The notes below the pieces were generated by a model. That model did not search any database and had not been told where the DNA came from. It was given only the letters and a program-made list of their open reading frames with translations. This document shows positions 18,859-28,176 of a stretch of DNA of 55,976 bases, piece by piece. The position numbers and the translations under genes were made by a program. Every line of letters begins with the position of its first letter. The stretch's first letter is position 1. This DNA is from Helicobacter didelphidarum (GTDB taxonomy: Bacteria; Campylobacterota; Campylobacteria; Campylobacterales; Helicobacteraceae), in NCBI RefSeq assembly GCF_003364195.1, contig NZ_NXLQ01000013.1, forward strand, positions 1 to 55,976. The letters are read 5' to 3'.

Positions 18859-19935
18859 ATGAAATTTCATAAGATTTATCTTGAACTAAGCGATATTTGT
18901 CATCTTCAATGTTCTTTTTGTTCGCCAAAAAAAGCACAAAGAGGGCTTATGCCTTTGGCATTGTTTGATTCTATTGCAAGTCAAATCAAGCATAAAACAA
19001 CATTGGTTAGCCTACATATTTTAGGAGATCCTTTGTGTGTATCAAATTTAGGTGATTATCTCGATAATATGGAATCTAAAAATATTCGACTTGATATTGT
19101 AAGTAGTGGAATCTTTTTAAGGCGAGAACATTTTAAACTTCTTTGTAGAAAGAATATTCATCAAATTAGTTTTTCACTTGATTCTTTTTTTGATAGAAAT
19201 AATCAAAAAAAACTAATACCCATTTTGGAGAATAATCATACCAAGAATCAAGCTTTGTGTAGAGATATAATCAACAAGGAGTTATCCCACATGAGTTTTA
19301 AGACGCCAACAAATGATACGATGGAAGCTTTAGATAATAAAAATAAATTATATGAAATTTTATATCTTGAAAAAATATTTGAATTTTATGAGTACCTTTC
19401 TGCACAGCGATTGAAAATATACATAAATCTTAGACTTTTTGGAAATTATGATTATAGTTATATTTTACAGCGTTATAAAAATTATGAAATCCAAGAAAAA
19501 AAGAGACGAATCCGCTTAGATAAATATTTTTTCTTACGCTTTCACACGCAATTTCAATGGTTAAAATTAAGGAAATTGAAATCAGATTCTCATGTAGCAA
19601 CACATTTTTTTCAGACAACAAAAAAGACTCATACATTGCAAGGGCTAAATGTGACATATACAAATCCTCAAAACTTTGTGGCACAGAGACAAGAACAACT
19701 GCGACATAATTCACCATATTGTCTAGGTGGGATTAGCCAGTTGGGAATCTTATCAAATGGAATCGTAGTGCCATGCTGCATTGATACACAAGGATATATG
19801 CAGTTGGGGGATTTACGCATACAAACTTTACAAGAGATTTTAGAATCAGAACTTTTTTTAAATTTTCAATATGCACAAAAAAACCATATTAACATTCCAC
19901 CAATGTGTAAAAAATGTAATTTTAGGGGTATATAA
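18859..19935 (+). CDS. Radical SAM protein with SPASM-type C-terminus
   Basis: A 358-residue protein with the radical SAM cluster motif CxxxCxxC at Cys14, 18 and 21 (DICHLQCSFC). The middle contains HILGDPL, where such enzymes have the GGEP-like strand. The C-terminal part has PYCLGG, VVPCCIDTQGYMQLGDL and MCKKCNF, the Cys pattern of SPASM/twitch auxiliary cluster domains that modify peptides or proteins. The substrate is unknown and no peptide precursor gene is nearby. AGGA precedes the ATG. Two short inverted repeats lie about 90 bases upstream (18741-18773) and overlap by two bases; they may be chance. Confidence 0.82.
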   Translation: MKFHKIYLELSDICHLQCSFCSPKKAQRGLMPLALFDSIASQIKHKTTLVSLHILGDPLCVSNLGDYLDNMESKNIRLDIVSSGIFLRREHFKLLCRKNIHQISFSLDSFFDRNNQKKLIPILENNHTKNQALCRDIINKELSHMSFKTPTNDTMEALDNKNKLYEILYLEKIFEFYEYLSAQRLKIYINLRLFGNYDYSYILQRYKNYEIQEKKRRIRLDKYFFLRFHTQFQWLKLRKLKSDSHVATHFFQTTKKTHTLQGLNVTYTNPQNFVAQRQEQLRHNSPYCLGGISQLGILSNGIVVPCCIDTQGYMQLGDLRIQTLQEILESELFLNFQYAQKNHINIPPMCKKCNFRGI

Positions 19936-20213
19936 CTTATTCATGGTTATGTGTTTGGATAGAAAAACTTGAACAACATTGTTGTGAAATTGTATTTTGT
20001 AGAGATAATGCAATGGTTGTTTTTATAGAAAGAAACTTTTAATTTTTAAAAGAACATAAATGTGAGAGTGGAATTTAAATAGTAATTTTATCTACATGCA
20101 CAAAAAAATCTTTTTAGAAATATCTACAAAAGCAATGAGAAGCAATAGAAAAACTTGCAAAACATAAATATATATTGTATAATTGAAGTTTTTATACTAA
20201 GGAAGGAGTTTTT

Positions 20214-21170
20214 ATGCAAGAAACGATGACCAGAAGAGATTTTATAAAAGTGGCTGGAACAAGTAGCACATTAGTTATTGGTTCATGTTTTTTTGGAACA
20301 AGTTTATTTACTACGGCTGTGGCAGCACCTCGTGTGGATATTCAAGGTTTATTTACAACACAAAGGCTTAATAATGGTGTTGAAATGCCAATTTTTGGAT
20401 TTGGAGCTTATTCCACAGCTTTAGGTGAGGATAAAATAAAAAATACTCAAGCAGTGCTAGAAGCTTTAAAAATAGGTTATAAACATATTAGTGTTTTTGA
20501 AACAGAAGAAGTCATAGGTAATGCTTTGATGCAAAGCGGTATCCCAAGAGATGAAATATTTCTTTCTTTACAATTAGATAACAAAATTACCACAGAAGAT
20601 GATTTTATTGTTGCATTTAATGAGAGTTTGGCAAAATTAAAAACAAATTATGTTGATTTACTAACAATTTTTTTCCCTCCAATTGATACAATTAATAATG
20701 ATATTTTTAATCAAAAAGTAAATTTATGGCAAACTCTGGAAAAACTTTATAAAGAAAAACGAGTTAAGGCTATTGGGGTAACAAATTTGAATAGAGATTT
20801 ATTTGAGCAGTTTTTACCTGAATGCGAGATTCGACCTATGGTAAATCAGCTTGTTTTAAATCCTTATAATTATGATGATAGGTTAGTCGAAACTTCCTTT
20901 AATCGTAAAATGCAAGTCGCCACTTTTGTTCCATTTGGGTCAGGGAAAGACTTAATCTATGAGCCAACTATTACAAAAATTGCACAGAAATACAACAAAA
21001 CAGCTTCACAAGTTATTTTACGATGGAATTTACAAAAAGGTTATATAACATTTGCTAGTTCAGCTGATGTAAACGTCATAAAGGAATATAGCGAGGTGTT
21101 TAACTTTATGCTTGATGCGAAAGATATGAAAGCAATCTCTAAATTGAAGGGAACTCAAAAGTCAAAGTAA
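20214..21170 (+). CDS. Tat-exported aldo/keto reductase homologue lacking the catalytic tetrad
   Basis: A 318-residue protein with a twin-arginine signal at the N-terminus (T-R-R-D-F-I-K at 6-12, hydrophobic region to about 37, AVAA before the cut), so it should be folded and sent to the periplasm. The body aligns with the aldo/keto reductase barrel: LNNGVEMPIFGFGAYS, GYKHISVFETEEVIGNAL, PRDEIFL, YVDLLTIFFPP, KAIGVTN and the late SQVILRWNLQKG. The residues that make the enzyme work are changed: catalytic Asp is Ser93, the Tyr is lost with a three-residue deletion, Lys is Gln120 and His is Phe153. The reading frame is clean and the ribosome site (AAGGAAGGAG) is strong, so it is probably an expressed pseudoenzyme. 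Confidence 0.82.
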   Translation: MQETMTRRDFIKVAGTSSTLVIGSCFFGTSLFTTAVAAPRVDIQGLFTTQRLNNGVEMPIFGFGAYSTALGEDKIKNTQAVLEALKIGYKHISVFETEEVIGNALMQSGIPRDEIFLSLQLDNKITTEDDFIVAFNESLAKLKTNYVDLLTIFFPPIDTINNDIFNQKVNLWQTLEKLYKEKRVKAIGVTNLNRDLFEQFLPECEIRPMVNQLVLNPYNYDDRLVETSFNRKMQVATFVPFGSGKDLIYEPTITKIAQKYNKTASQVILRWNLQKGYITFASSADVNVIKEYSEVFNFMLDAKDMKAISKLKGTQKSK

Positions 21171-21958
21171 ATTAATTTATTGTAATATAAATCCCATACA
21201 CTCATTATATTGATATTGTATCTTGGGTTTCTTGAAAATAAAAACCATAGAGTTTTGGTTCTATTGTTATCTACATGTGTTTCACATTTATTTTATTATA
21301 TTTCGCAAAATAACTATATTATTACTTCATATCTCTTAATAGGAATTTTTTGTTCTCGTTTCTTTGATAGAGTAATTTTTCGGTATAGAAATGATCTATA
21401 AAATACACTAGAATATGTAATTGTATATTTTTGAAATAGCAATCTCACATATTGTTATTTTTATAGCTAATAATATTGGCAATATATTCTATTAATTTTT
21501 ATTTTTATAGAAATGTTTAAAAGCGTAAAAGAATAATAATTCTACTTTAAAGATTTGTTATAATTTTTACAAAAAAATCCTCTATTAAATGCAATGTAAA
21601 TCAAAATTCTTGTTTTTTTATTTTATTCCACTATTTTGTTACTTTTAGTATTACAATATGGTATATTTAATATTAAAATAAGAAACATAATGTTTCTTTT
21701 TGATACAAAGTATATAGATTAAAATATATCTAGAACAAAAAATATGAAGTTTAGAGAATAATTTGATACAATACTATTCAGCACATTCTTAATGAAAATT
21801 CTTTATTTTGAATATCAAATTTGTAGAGTAGAATCTACATAGAAACTCCAACTAAATCGTAAGTGATAATGTGATTTTTGTAAAGTTTTGGAGACTAATT
21901 GCGAGAATGTGTAAATTAGGTTTGCCTAATAAAACCAAAAAAATGCAAAGGAGAAGTT
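21171..21958. other. 788-base spacer upstream of the por operon
   Basis: Very AT-rich. A 63-codon hydrophobic frame at 21210-21401 starts with TTG and has no ribosome site, so I do not call it. A short inverted repeat (TGTAGA...TCTACA, 21822-21839) and the leader hairpin at 21915-21930 are the only structures noted. The por promoter must lie here, but I could not fix it. Confidence 0.5.
21915..21930 (+). promoter_or_regulatory. Hairpin in the porC leader
   Basis: ATTAGG and CCTAAT flank a four-base loop about 30 bases before the porC ATG and just before the AAAGGAG ribosome site. It may be an operator or a leader stem; this is a minor signal. Confidence 0.3.
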
Positions 21959-22519
21959 ATGTTAGAAATAAGATGGCATAGCAGGGCTGGACAAGGAGCT
22001 GTAACAGGTGCCAAAGGATTAGCCGATGTAATTGCTGGTATAGGCAAGGAAGTTCAAGCATTTGCTACCTATGGTTCAGCTAAACGCGGTGCAACAATGG
22101 CAGCATTTGATAGGTTTGATGATTCTCCTATTCTTAATCATGAGAAATATATGGAGCCAGATTATGTGTTAGTAATTGACCCGGGATTAACTTTTATTGC
22201 AGATATTTTTGAGAATGAGAAACCCACGACAAAATATATCATCACTACACATTTAACTAAAGATGAATTAATTGCTAAAAAACCAGAATTAAAGACAAAA
22301 GAGGTATATATCGTAGATTGTATTAAAATTTCCCTTGATACTCTTGGTAAACCTATCCCAAATGCCCCAATGCTTGGTGCATTCATTAAAATTTCAAATA
22401 TACTTGGTATTGAGGAATTTAAATCTGCATTTAAAAAAGTGCTTGGAAAAAAACTTCCTCAACAAGTTATTGATGCGAATATGTTTGCAATTCAACGAGC
22501 ATATGATGAAGTAAAGTAG
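21959..22519 (+). CDS. porC: Pyruvate:ferredoxin oxidoreductase gamma subunit
   Basis: One of four subunits of the enzyme that oxidises pyruvate with CoA to acetyl-CoA and passes electrons to flavodoxin or ferredoxin. 186 residues with the gamma-subunit opening EIRWHSRAGQGAVTGAKGLA and FATYGSAKRGATMAAF, the usual CoA-binding-side domain. AAAGGAG is at ideal spacing to the ATG. It is the first gene of the por operon, in the subunit order gamma, delta, alpha, beta that is typical of Helicobacter and Campylobacter. Confidence 0.95.
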   Translation: MLEIRWHSRAGQGAVTGAKGLADVIAGIGKEVQAFATYGSAKRGATMAAFDRFDDSPILNHEKYMEPDYVLVIDPGLTFIADIFENEKPTTKYIITTHLTKDELIAKKPELKTKEVYIVDCIKISLDTLGKPIPNAPMLGAFIKISNILGIEEFKSAFKKVLGKKLPQQVIDANMFAIQRAYDEVK

Positions 22520-22581
22520 CCTAGATGATTCATAGAAAGTCTTAAGAATTATTATGGTTAAGATTAAAAAAAGGATATAAC

Positions 22582-22986
22582 ATGCAAAATATTACTAAAG
22601 GTTGGAATGATTTACTACCAGGATCAGTTGTTTTTCCCCTTGAAACAGAAGGTGAAAAAAGTTTAGAGATACATCAGGAAAATCGTATATATACTGAAGG
22701 TAGCTTTTATACGCAAAGTGTTGCACATTGGAGAACAGAAAAACCTGTATATAATACAGAACATTGCATTAATTGTTATCAGTGTTGGGTGTATTGTCCT
22801 GATAGTTCTATTCTTGTTCGAGATGAGAAAATGAAAGGTGTTGATTATCAGCATTGCAAGGGTTGTGGTATATGTTCAAATGTGTGTCCGACCAACCCCA
22901 AATCGCTTATTATGTTCCAAGATTTTGTTACAACACAAGAGGCTATTACACAATGGCCAATAAAAGAAAAAAAGAGTAAGGAGTAA
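22582..22986 (+). CDS. porD: Pyruvate:ferredoxin oxidoreductase delta subunit (2[4Fe-4S])
   Basis: The electron-carrying subunit, 134 residues. Two clusters are visible: Cys62, 65, 68, 72 (CINCYQCWVYCPD) and Cys92, 95, 98, 102 (CKGCGICSNVCPTNP). AAAAGGA precedes the ATG. It follows porC after 62 bases and ends 3 bases before porA. Confidence 0.95.
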   Translation: MQNITKGWNDLLPGSVVFPLETEGEKSLEIHQENRIYTEGSFYTQSVAHWRTEKPVYNTEHCINCYQCWVYCPDSSILVRDEKMKGVDYQHCKGCGICSNVCPTNPKSLIMFQDFVTTQEAITQWPIKEKKSKE

Positions 22987-22989
22987 AAT

Positions 22990-24216
22990 ATGGCAAAGAT
23001 TTATGAACTGCAAGAGGTAGAAGTGTGGGATGGTAATGTTGCTGCAAGTCATGCTTTACGACAAGCACAAATCGATGTAATGGCTGCTTATCCTATTACC
23101 CCATCAACTCCTATCGTGCAAGATTATGGTAGTTTCATTGGAAATGGTTATATTGATGGTGAGTTTGTTCTAGTAGAATCTGAACATGCTGCAATGAGTG
23201 GTTGTGTTGGTGCTGCTGCTGCTGGGGGCAGGGTGGCAACTGCAACAAGTTCACAAGGTTTGGCATTAATGGTTGAGGTACTTTACCAAGCAAGCGGTAT
23301 GCGTCTACCTATTGTATTGAATCTCGTAAACCGTGCTCTTGCTTCTCCGTTAAATATACATGGGGATCATTCCGATATGTATTTATGCCGTGATGCGGGT
23401 TGGATTCAACTCACAACTTGCAATCCTCAAGAAGCTTATGATTTTAATCTCATGGCATTTAAAATTGCCGAGGATTATGATGTGCGTGTCCCAACAATCG
23501 TTAACCAAGATGGTTTTTTAAGTTCACATACAGCACAGAATGTCCGCCCATTAAGCGACGAAGAAGCATATAAGTTTATAGGTGAATATAAGGTAAAGAA
23601 TCCTTTACTTGATTTTAGTAAACCAATTACCTATGGGGCACAAGCAGAAGAAGATTGGCATTATGAACATAAGGCACAATTACATGCTGCAATTATGGAT
23701 TCTATGCCTGTAATTGAACGTGTATTTAAGGAATTTAAGGACAAAACAGGTAGAGAATATCACCCAGTTATGTCTTATGATATGGAAGATGCAGATGTTG
23801 CTATTTTTGCCATCGGGACAACAGCGGAATCTGCTAGAGTAGCAGCAAAAACAATGCGATCAAAAGGAATTAAAGCTGGTGTGGTCACAATTCATGTTTT
23901 AAGACCATTCCCTTATGAGCAAGTTGGTATTGCCCTAAAACATGTTAAGGCAATAGCGATTATGGATAAATCTTCACCAGCTGGAGCTATGGGAGCCATG
24001 TTTAATGAAGTCAGTGCAGCAATTTATCAGGTAAGCACGACTGCTTCTAAACCAATTCTTTCTAACTATATATATGGTCTGGGAGAAAGAGATTTAACGC
24101 AAAAAGATATTATAGAAATTTATAATGAACTTGGTGCAGATGTAAAGGCAGGAAAATTAACACATAAGACACAACAATGGATTTGTTTGCGTGGTGCGAA
24201 AATGGGCTTTCATTAG
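22990..24216 (+). CDS. porA: Pyruvate:ferredoxin oxidoreductase alpha subunit
   Basis: 408 residues with the PFOR pyrimidine-domain features: AAYPITPSTPIVQDYG near the N-terminus and the ESEHAAMSGCVGAAAAGGRVATATSSQG segment (around 60-88), then NIHGDHSDMYLCRD. The C-terminal domain has FAIGTTAESARVAAK and VGVVTIHVLRPFP-like strands (here AGVVTIHVLRPFP). It is the catalytic partner of porB. GGAG precedes the ATG; it is coupled to porD by a 3-base gap. Confidence 0.95.
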   Translation: MAKIYELQEVEVWDGNVAASHALRQAQIDVMAAYPITPSTPIVQDYGSFIGNGYIDGEFVLVESEHAAMSGCVGAAAAGGRVATATSSQGLALMVEVLYQASGMRLPIVLNLVNRALASPLNIHGDHSDMYLCRDAGWIQLTTCNPQEAYDFNLMAFKIAEDYDVRVPTIVNQDGFLSSHTAQNVRPLSDEEAYKFIGEYKVKNPLLDFSKPITYGAQAEEDWHYEHKAQLHAAIMDSMPVIERVFKEFKDKTGREYHPVMSYDMEDADVAIFAIGTTAESARVAAKTMRSKGIKAGVVTIHVLRPFPYEQVGIALKHVKAIAIMDKSSPAGAMGAMFNEVSAAIYQVSTTASKPILSNYIYGLGERDLTQKDIIEIYNELGADVKAGKLTHKTQQWICLRGAKMGFH

Positions 24217-24401
24217 ACTATAAAATGTATATGGTTTATGAGGGTTAGTTAAAGATCGCGAATGTAAAGTAAAAGATAATAATTTTATGATATACAATAG
24301 ACATTAGGTATTAGGTTTGTGTAGTAAATGTTGTAATGTATAGCGAAAGAAAAGTTGAGAAATTTTGTAGCAAAATATTCGAAACCCAAAAAAGGATAAA
24401 A

Positions 24402-25346
24402 ATGACAAAAGAAATTAAGAATCTAAAGCAATTTAGTAAGACAGCAGAAAGGTTTGAAGGTGCACATTTATTGTGTCCAGGTTGTGCACATGGTATGATT
24501 GTGCGTGAGGTATTAAACGCAGTTGATGGACCTATAGCCATTGGGAACTCTACTGGTTGTCTTGAAGTATCTACAGCTGTGTATCCACATACTTCATGGG
24601 ATGTTCCTTGGATACATATTGGTTTTGAAAATGGTTCAACAGCTATATGTGGTGCTGAAGCAATGTATAAAGCACTTGAAAGAAAAGGGAGGTATAAAGG
24701 ACAGAAACCAAAGTTTATTGCATTTGGTGGTGATGGTGCAACTTATGATATTGGATTTCAGTTTATTAGTGGTTGCTTTGAACGCGGACACGATTTTACT
24801 TATATCTGTCTTGATAATGAAGTGTATGCAAATACTGGTGGACAAAGAAGTGGTTCTACTCCTCTTGGAGCTAGCACTTCAACAACACCTGCTGGCAGAG
24901 TCAGCTATGGTAAAAAACAAAAGAAAAAAGATTTATTAAGTATTATGGCGGCACATGGAAGCCCTTATGTAGCTCAAGTTGCTCCAAATAAGTGGAAAGA
25001 CATGAATGCAAAAATTAAAAAGGCAATAGATACTGAAGGTCCGACTTTCATTAACGCAATGAGTGCTTGTACAACTGAATGGAAGTTTAATTCTAATAAT
25101 ACAGTGGATATGAGTGATCTGGCTGTTGATAGCCTTGTTTTTCCATTATACGAAATTATCAATGGACATGAATTGCATATTACATATCGTCCAAAAAAGG
25201 TGATTCCTGTACGTGAGTATCTTGCAACACAGGGTAGGTTTAAGCACTTATTTAAACCAGAAAATGAACATATTATTGAACAATTCCAAAAAGATGTAAA
25301 TGAGCGATGGGAGTTATTACAAAGACGAGAAGAAGCAAAATTATAA
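24402..25346 (+). CDS. porB: Pyruvate:ferredoxin oxidoreductase beta subunit
   Basis: Binds thiamine diphosphate and a [4Fe-4S] cluster. 314 residues. CPGC at 25-28 (HLLCPGCAHG) with later Cys in NSTGCLEV and SACTTEW gives the usual four ligands; GDGATYDIGFQF and NEVYANTGGQRSGSTP form the ThDP/metal site. The frame is open 22 codons further upstream, but AAAGGA before the ATG at 24402 and the family N-terminus settle the start. A 185-base gap separates it from porA, unusually long for an operon, yet no promoter was clear. Confidence 0.94.
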   Translation: MTKEIKNLKQFSKTAERFEGAHLLCPGCAHGMIVREVLNAVDGPIAIGNSTGCLEVSTAVYPHTSWDVPWIHIGFENGSTAICGAEAMYKALERKGRYKGQKPKFIAFGGDGATYDIGFQFISGCFERGHDFTYICLDNEVYANTGGQRSGSTPLGASTSTTPAGRVSYGKKQKKKDLLSIMAAHGSPYVAQVAPNKWKDMNAKIKKAIDTEGPTFINAMSACTTEWKFNSNNTVDMSDLAVDSLVFPLYEIINGHELHITYRPKKVIPVREYLATQGRFKHLFKPENEHIIEQFQKDVNERWELLQRREEAKL

Positions 25347-25388
25347 CTAAAAACTTAATATGGATTTTATGGGAAAGTTCTTCACATT

Positions 25389-25417
25389 AAAGAATCTTAA
25401 ATAGAGATTCTTTTTGC
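25389..25417 (+). terminator. Intrinsic terminator of the por operon
   Basis: AAAGAATCT and AGATTCTTT, nine perfect pairs with a seven-base loop, run into a T stretch 43 bases after the porB stop. Confidence 0.7.
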
Positions 25418-25561
25418 AATATTTTACTTTATCACTCAAAACTTATCATTCTCTCTTAAACAGAATCTCTTTTACTAATCTTCAAGTATATTTGGGTATG
25501 TGAATATTTTTACAATACTTATACTTTTATATTATTTTGTTTTTTATTTGTCGAGTTATGA

Positions 25562-25587
25562 TTTCAAAGATTCTAGAATCTTTGAAA
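25562..25587. repeat. 26-base perfect palindrome
   Basis: A 13-base arm (TTTCAAAGATTCT) meets its exact complement without a spacer, in the 450-base gap between porB and fdxA. It contains the window's over-represented heptamer on both strands. It may be an operator or a hairpin; there is no T run after it. Confidence 0.55.
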
Positions 25588-25624
25588 AGTTTTAAAGAAT
25601 CTGAAAGTGGTTTTTGATTATCTG

Positions 25625-25660
25625 TGTTATAATATTTTTCTCAGTAAAAATATTATAACA
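25625..25660. repeat. 15-base inverted repeat with 6-base loop upstream of fdxA
   Basis: TGTTATAATATTTTT and its exact complement surround CTCAGT, about 140 bases before the fdxA ATG. The arms contain TATAAT-like elements on both strands, so it could be a symmetrical promoter or operator region as well as a hairpin. The remainder of 25418-25796 holds nothing else recognisable. Confidence 0.6.
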
Positions 25661-25796
25661 TCATAAGATTTTGTTGTATAGATATTCACTTTATCAATTA
25701 GACATGATTATCAAAAATCATAATGTTACTTGAGATAAATTGATGTTAAAATTTTATGTTTCTAAGAATATTTTGCAATTATACACAAGGTAAGTA

Positions 25797-26012
25797 ATGT
25801 CTAAGCTCGTTATAAATCATAAATGTATTGCATGTGATGCGTGTCGTGAGGTCTGTCCTACACAAGCAATTAATGTGGGCGATCCTACCTATAATATCAA
25901 TCAAGATATATGTATTTTATGTGTTGGATATGCAGATAATCCAAACTGTATGACAGTATGCCCCATTGATGCAATTTTATTTGAGAAAGTGGATTCTAAG
26001 ATTCTAGCTTGA
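25797..26012 (+). CDS. fdxA: 2[4Fe-4S] ferredoxin
   Basis: A 71-residue electron carrier. The first cluster is Cys10, 13, 16 and 20; the second has the widened spacing Cys39-x2-Cys42-x8-Cys51-x3-Cys55 seen in YfhL/FdxA-type ferredoxins. In H. pylori the homologous gene also lies directly before ppx/gppA (established from memory) and its loss affects nitroimidazole response. AAGG precedes the ATG. The gene is 12 bases from ppx, so the two form an operon. Confidence 0.92.
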   Translation: MSKLVINHKCIACDACREVCPTQAINVGDPTYNINQDICILCVGYADNPNCMTVCPIDAILFEKVDSKILA

Positions 26013-26024
26013 TGGGAGAAAAAT

Positions 26025-27518
26025 ATGGCAAAAATTACAACAATTATTGATATTGGTTCAAATTCGGCTCGTATGGCAGTATTTCAAAAAACAAGTCGTT
26101 ATGGTTTTCATCTTATTTATGAATTAAAATCAAAGGTAAGAATTTCAGAGGGGAGCTATGAACATAATTCTTACCTTCAACCTCCAGCAATGCAAAGAGC
26201 TATTGAAGCCCTAAAAGAGTTTAAATGTGTGAGTGATTCTCTAAAAAGTAAGAAACTTATTTGTGTTGCTACTTCAGCAATTCGTGATGCACCAAATAAA
26301 AATGAATTCATTGCACGAGTAAAAAGAGAGTGTGGTATCCATATAAAAGTTATTGAGGGTGCAAAGGAAGCATATTTTGGGGCAATAGCGTGTGCAAATC
26401 TTTTGCATAAAAAAAGTGGTATAACCATTGATATAGGTGGTGGTAGCACAGAGTTAGCATGTATTGAAAATGGCGAAATTAAAACCATGATTTCTTTAAA
26501 TCTCGGAAGTATTCGATTAAAAGAACTCTTTTTTGACCATGGACAAACGCAAGAGGCTTATCAATATACAAGAGAATATGTACGCAATAATATCGTGGAA
26601 GTATTGTCATTTTGTCAGCATTCAAGTTTGCATAATAACCTTTATATGTTTGGAATTGGTGGTAGCATTCGGGCGTATGCAAAATATGAGATGAATTTAG
26701 AATCTTATATGTTTAATTTTCTACATGGATATGAATTGTATGCAAGAACAATTCTCCCACATTTAGACGATATTGTGCATTCTACTCCACAGGGTCTTTT
26801 TGAGAAAGGTTTTGAAGAATCAAGGATAGATTCTATTCGACCAGGACTTTTAATTTTGCAAGTAATTCTTGAAGAGCTTCAGGCACAAAAGCTTATTATT
26901 AGTGGTGTTGGTGTGCGAGAGGGCGTTTTTTTACATGATATGCTTCGCAACCACAAGGGAAAGATTCCAAATAATATTAATCCAAGTGTGCGCTCCTTAC
27001 AAGATATTTTTCTTACAAGCGTTGATGATTCTAAAATGATTAATAGACATTCAAGAAAGCTTTTTGTATTATTGAGTGAGAGATATTCTTTGCAAAATCA
27101 TTATCTACAAAATTTAGAAATTGCAGGAAAGCTTTATAATGTTGGCACAAATTTTAATTTTTACCAAGCACACAAGCATAGTGCTTATATAGCATTAAAT
27201 TCTCTTAATTATGGTCTTTCACATAAAGAGAGATACACCATAGCAATGCTTCTTGAGTATTCCCATAAAAAGCGTCCAAAGATTCCAAGCGCAAGTGAAG
27301 AAGATCTTTTACCATCACATGACACATTGCAGATTCTAAGTTTTATTTTTGCAATTAGTGTTACACTCGCAAAAGAAAAAAATGTAATTTTTGAATTACA
27401 AGATTCGACACTTTATGTTCATATTAATTCGCTACCTTTAGGGCAGATCTTGCGTGAGATTGTCTTGCCAAGATTTCAACATCAGCAAACTCTTGTTTTA
27501 GAAATAGTTACCCCATAG
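26025..27518 (+). CDS. ppx: Exopolyphosphatase / guanosine pentaphosphate phosphatase
   Basis: Removes terminal phosphate from polyphosphate and/or converts pppGpp to ppGpp; sequence alone does not separate the two. 497 residues in the sugar-kinase/HSP70 fold: IDIGSNSARMAVF at 8-20, EGAKEAYFGA, and the phosphate loop TIDIGGGSTEL near residue 135, then IFGIGGS-like FGIGGSIRAYA. The C-terminal third (from about 320) resembles the HD-like helical domain of long Ppx forms. GGGAG precedes the ATG; it is the second gene after fdxA. Confidence 0.92.
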   Translation: MAKITTIIDIGSNSARMAVFQKTSRYGFHLIYELKSKVRISEGSYEHNSYLQPPAMQRAIEALKEFKCVSDSLKSKKLICVATSAIRDAPNKNEFIARVKRECGIHIKVIEGAKEAYFGAIACANLLHKKSGITIDIGGGSTELACIENGEIKTMISLNLGSIRLKELFFDHGQTQEAYQYTREYVRNNIVEVLSFCQHSSLHNNLYMFGIGGSIRAYAKYEMNLESYMFNFLHGYELYARTILPHLDDIVHSTPQGLFEKGFEESRIDSIRPGLLILQVILEELQAQKLIISGVGVREGVFLHDMLRNHKGKIPNNINPSVRSLQDIFLTSVDDSKMINRHSRKLFVLLSERYSLQNHYLQNLEIAGKLYNVGTNFNFYQAHKHSAYIALNSLNYGLSHKERYTIAMLLEYSHKKRPKIPSASEEDLLPSHDTLQILSFIFAISVTLAKEKNVIFELQDSTLYVHINSLPLGQILREIVLPRFQHQQTLVLEIVTP

Positions 27519-27543
27519 AATTTACTTTTGTTTTGCATATTTA

Positions 27544-27933
27544 TTATGAATGTGGGAAATCATAAATCATTTTTTGAAATCTTTGTGCGATTGTCTTAGC
27601 ACGTTGCAATATTTGAGCTTGACATTGTGGGTTATGATAGACTTCTTTGAGCGATTCGTCAAAGAGTGATAGCCAAATATGAAAGTATTCTCTTGGGAAA
27701 GGATCAAGTTCTAAATGAGCTTTCAAAGGATACCCATTATATACCCCTTGTTCTCCTAAAAGATTAGCACGCCAAAATGATGCAATTTTTTCTTTGTGTG
27801 CTTTCCATGATTCTTCGTCTGTACCTACTTTTGCATTAAATATTGCTCCAAGTTCCTGATTTTTTCGGATTTTATTGTAGAAAATTTCCATCAGTTTTGC
27901 TATCGATTCTGGATTGATTTCATTATACTTCAT
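27544..27933 (-). CDS. ctb: Group III truncated haemoglobin
   Basis: A 129-residue globin very close to the Campylobacter jejuni Ctb pattern. Tyr19 (helix B position 10, in EIFYNK) and His73 (proximal haem ligand, in LKAHLEL) are present, with the PFPREYFHIW segment following. Ctb binds oxygen tightly and is linked to oxygen handling under microaerobic and nitrosative stress; the partner reductase is not nearby. GAGGTAATC precedes the ATG. It converges with ppx, with 25 bases between the stops. Confidence 0.92.
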   Translation of the reverse strand: MKYNEINPESIAKLMEIFYNKIRKNQELGAIFNAKVGTDEESWKAHKEKIASFWRANLLGEQGVYNGYPLKAHLELDPFPREYFHIWLSLFDESLKEVYHNPQCQAQILQRAKTIAQRFQKMIYDFPHS

Positions 27934-28176
27934 GATTACCTCTTGTATTATAAAGCAAATTTTTAATCTTTTAATAATGTCAAATTTATTTGTATTATAA
28001 TTTATGTTCTATAAAAAATTGTTAATACAAGTTCATTTTTCCCAAAATTATAGAATCTTTGATGGTACGCTATAAGCACTAATTATATATCCTACCTGTG
28101 TTTGACTATAATTTGCAGGGATATTTATGTTATAATTGGAAAAATATTTGTAGAAAAATGTATAGGAGGCTACATA

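Noticed and set aside
21210-21401. A 63-codon hydrophobic frame downstream of the aldo/keto reductase homologue
   Set aside because: TTG start, no ribosome site, and composition typical of AT-rich spacers translated by chance.
24541-24939. A 132-codon frame inside porB on the same strand
   Set aside because: Out-of-frame shadow of the beta subunit; the composition (Leu/Val rich) is an artefact of the porB codons.
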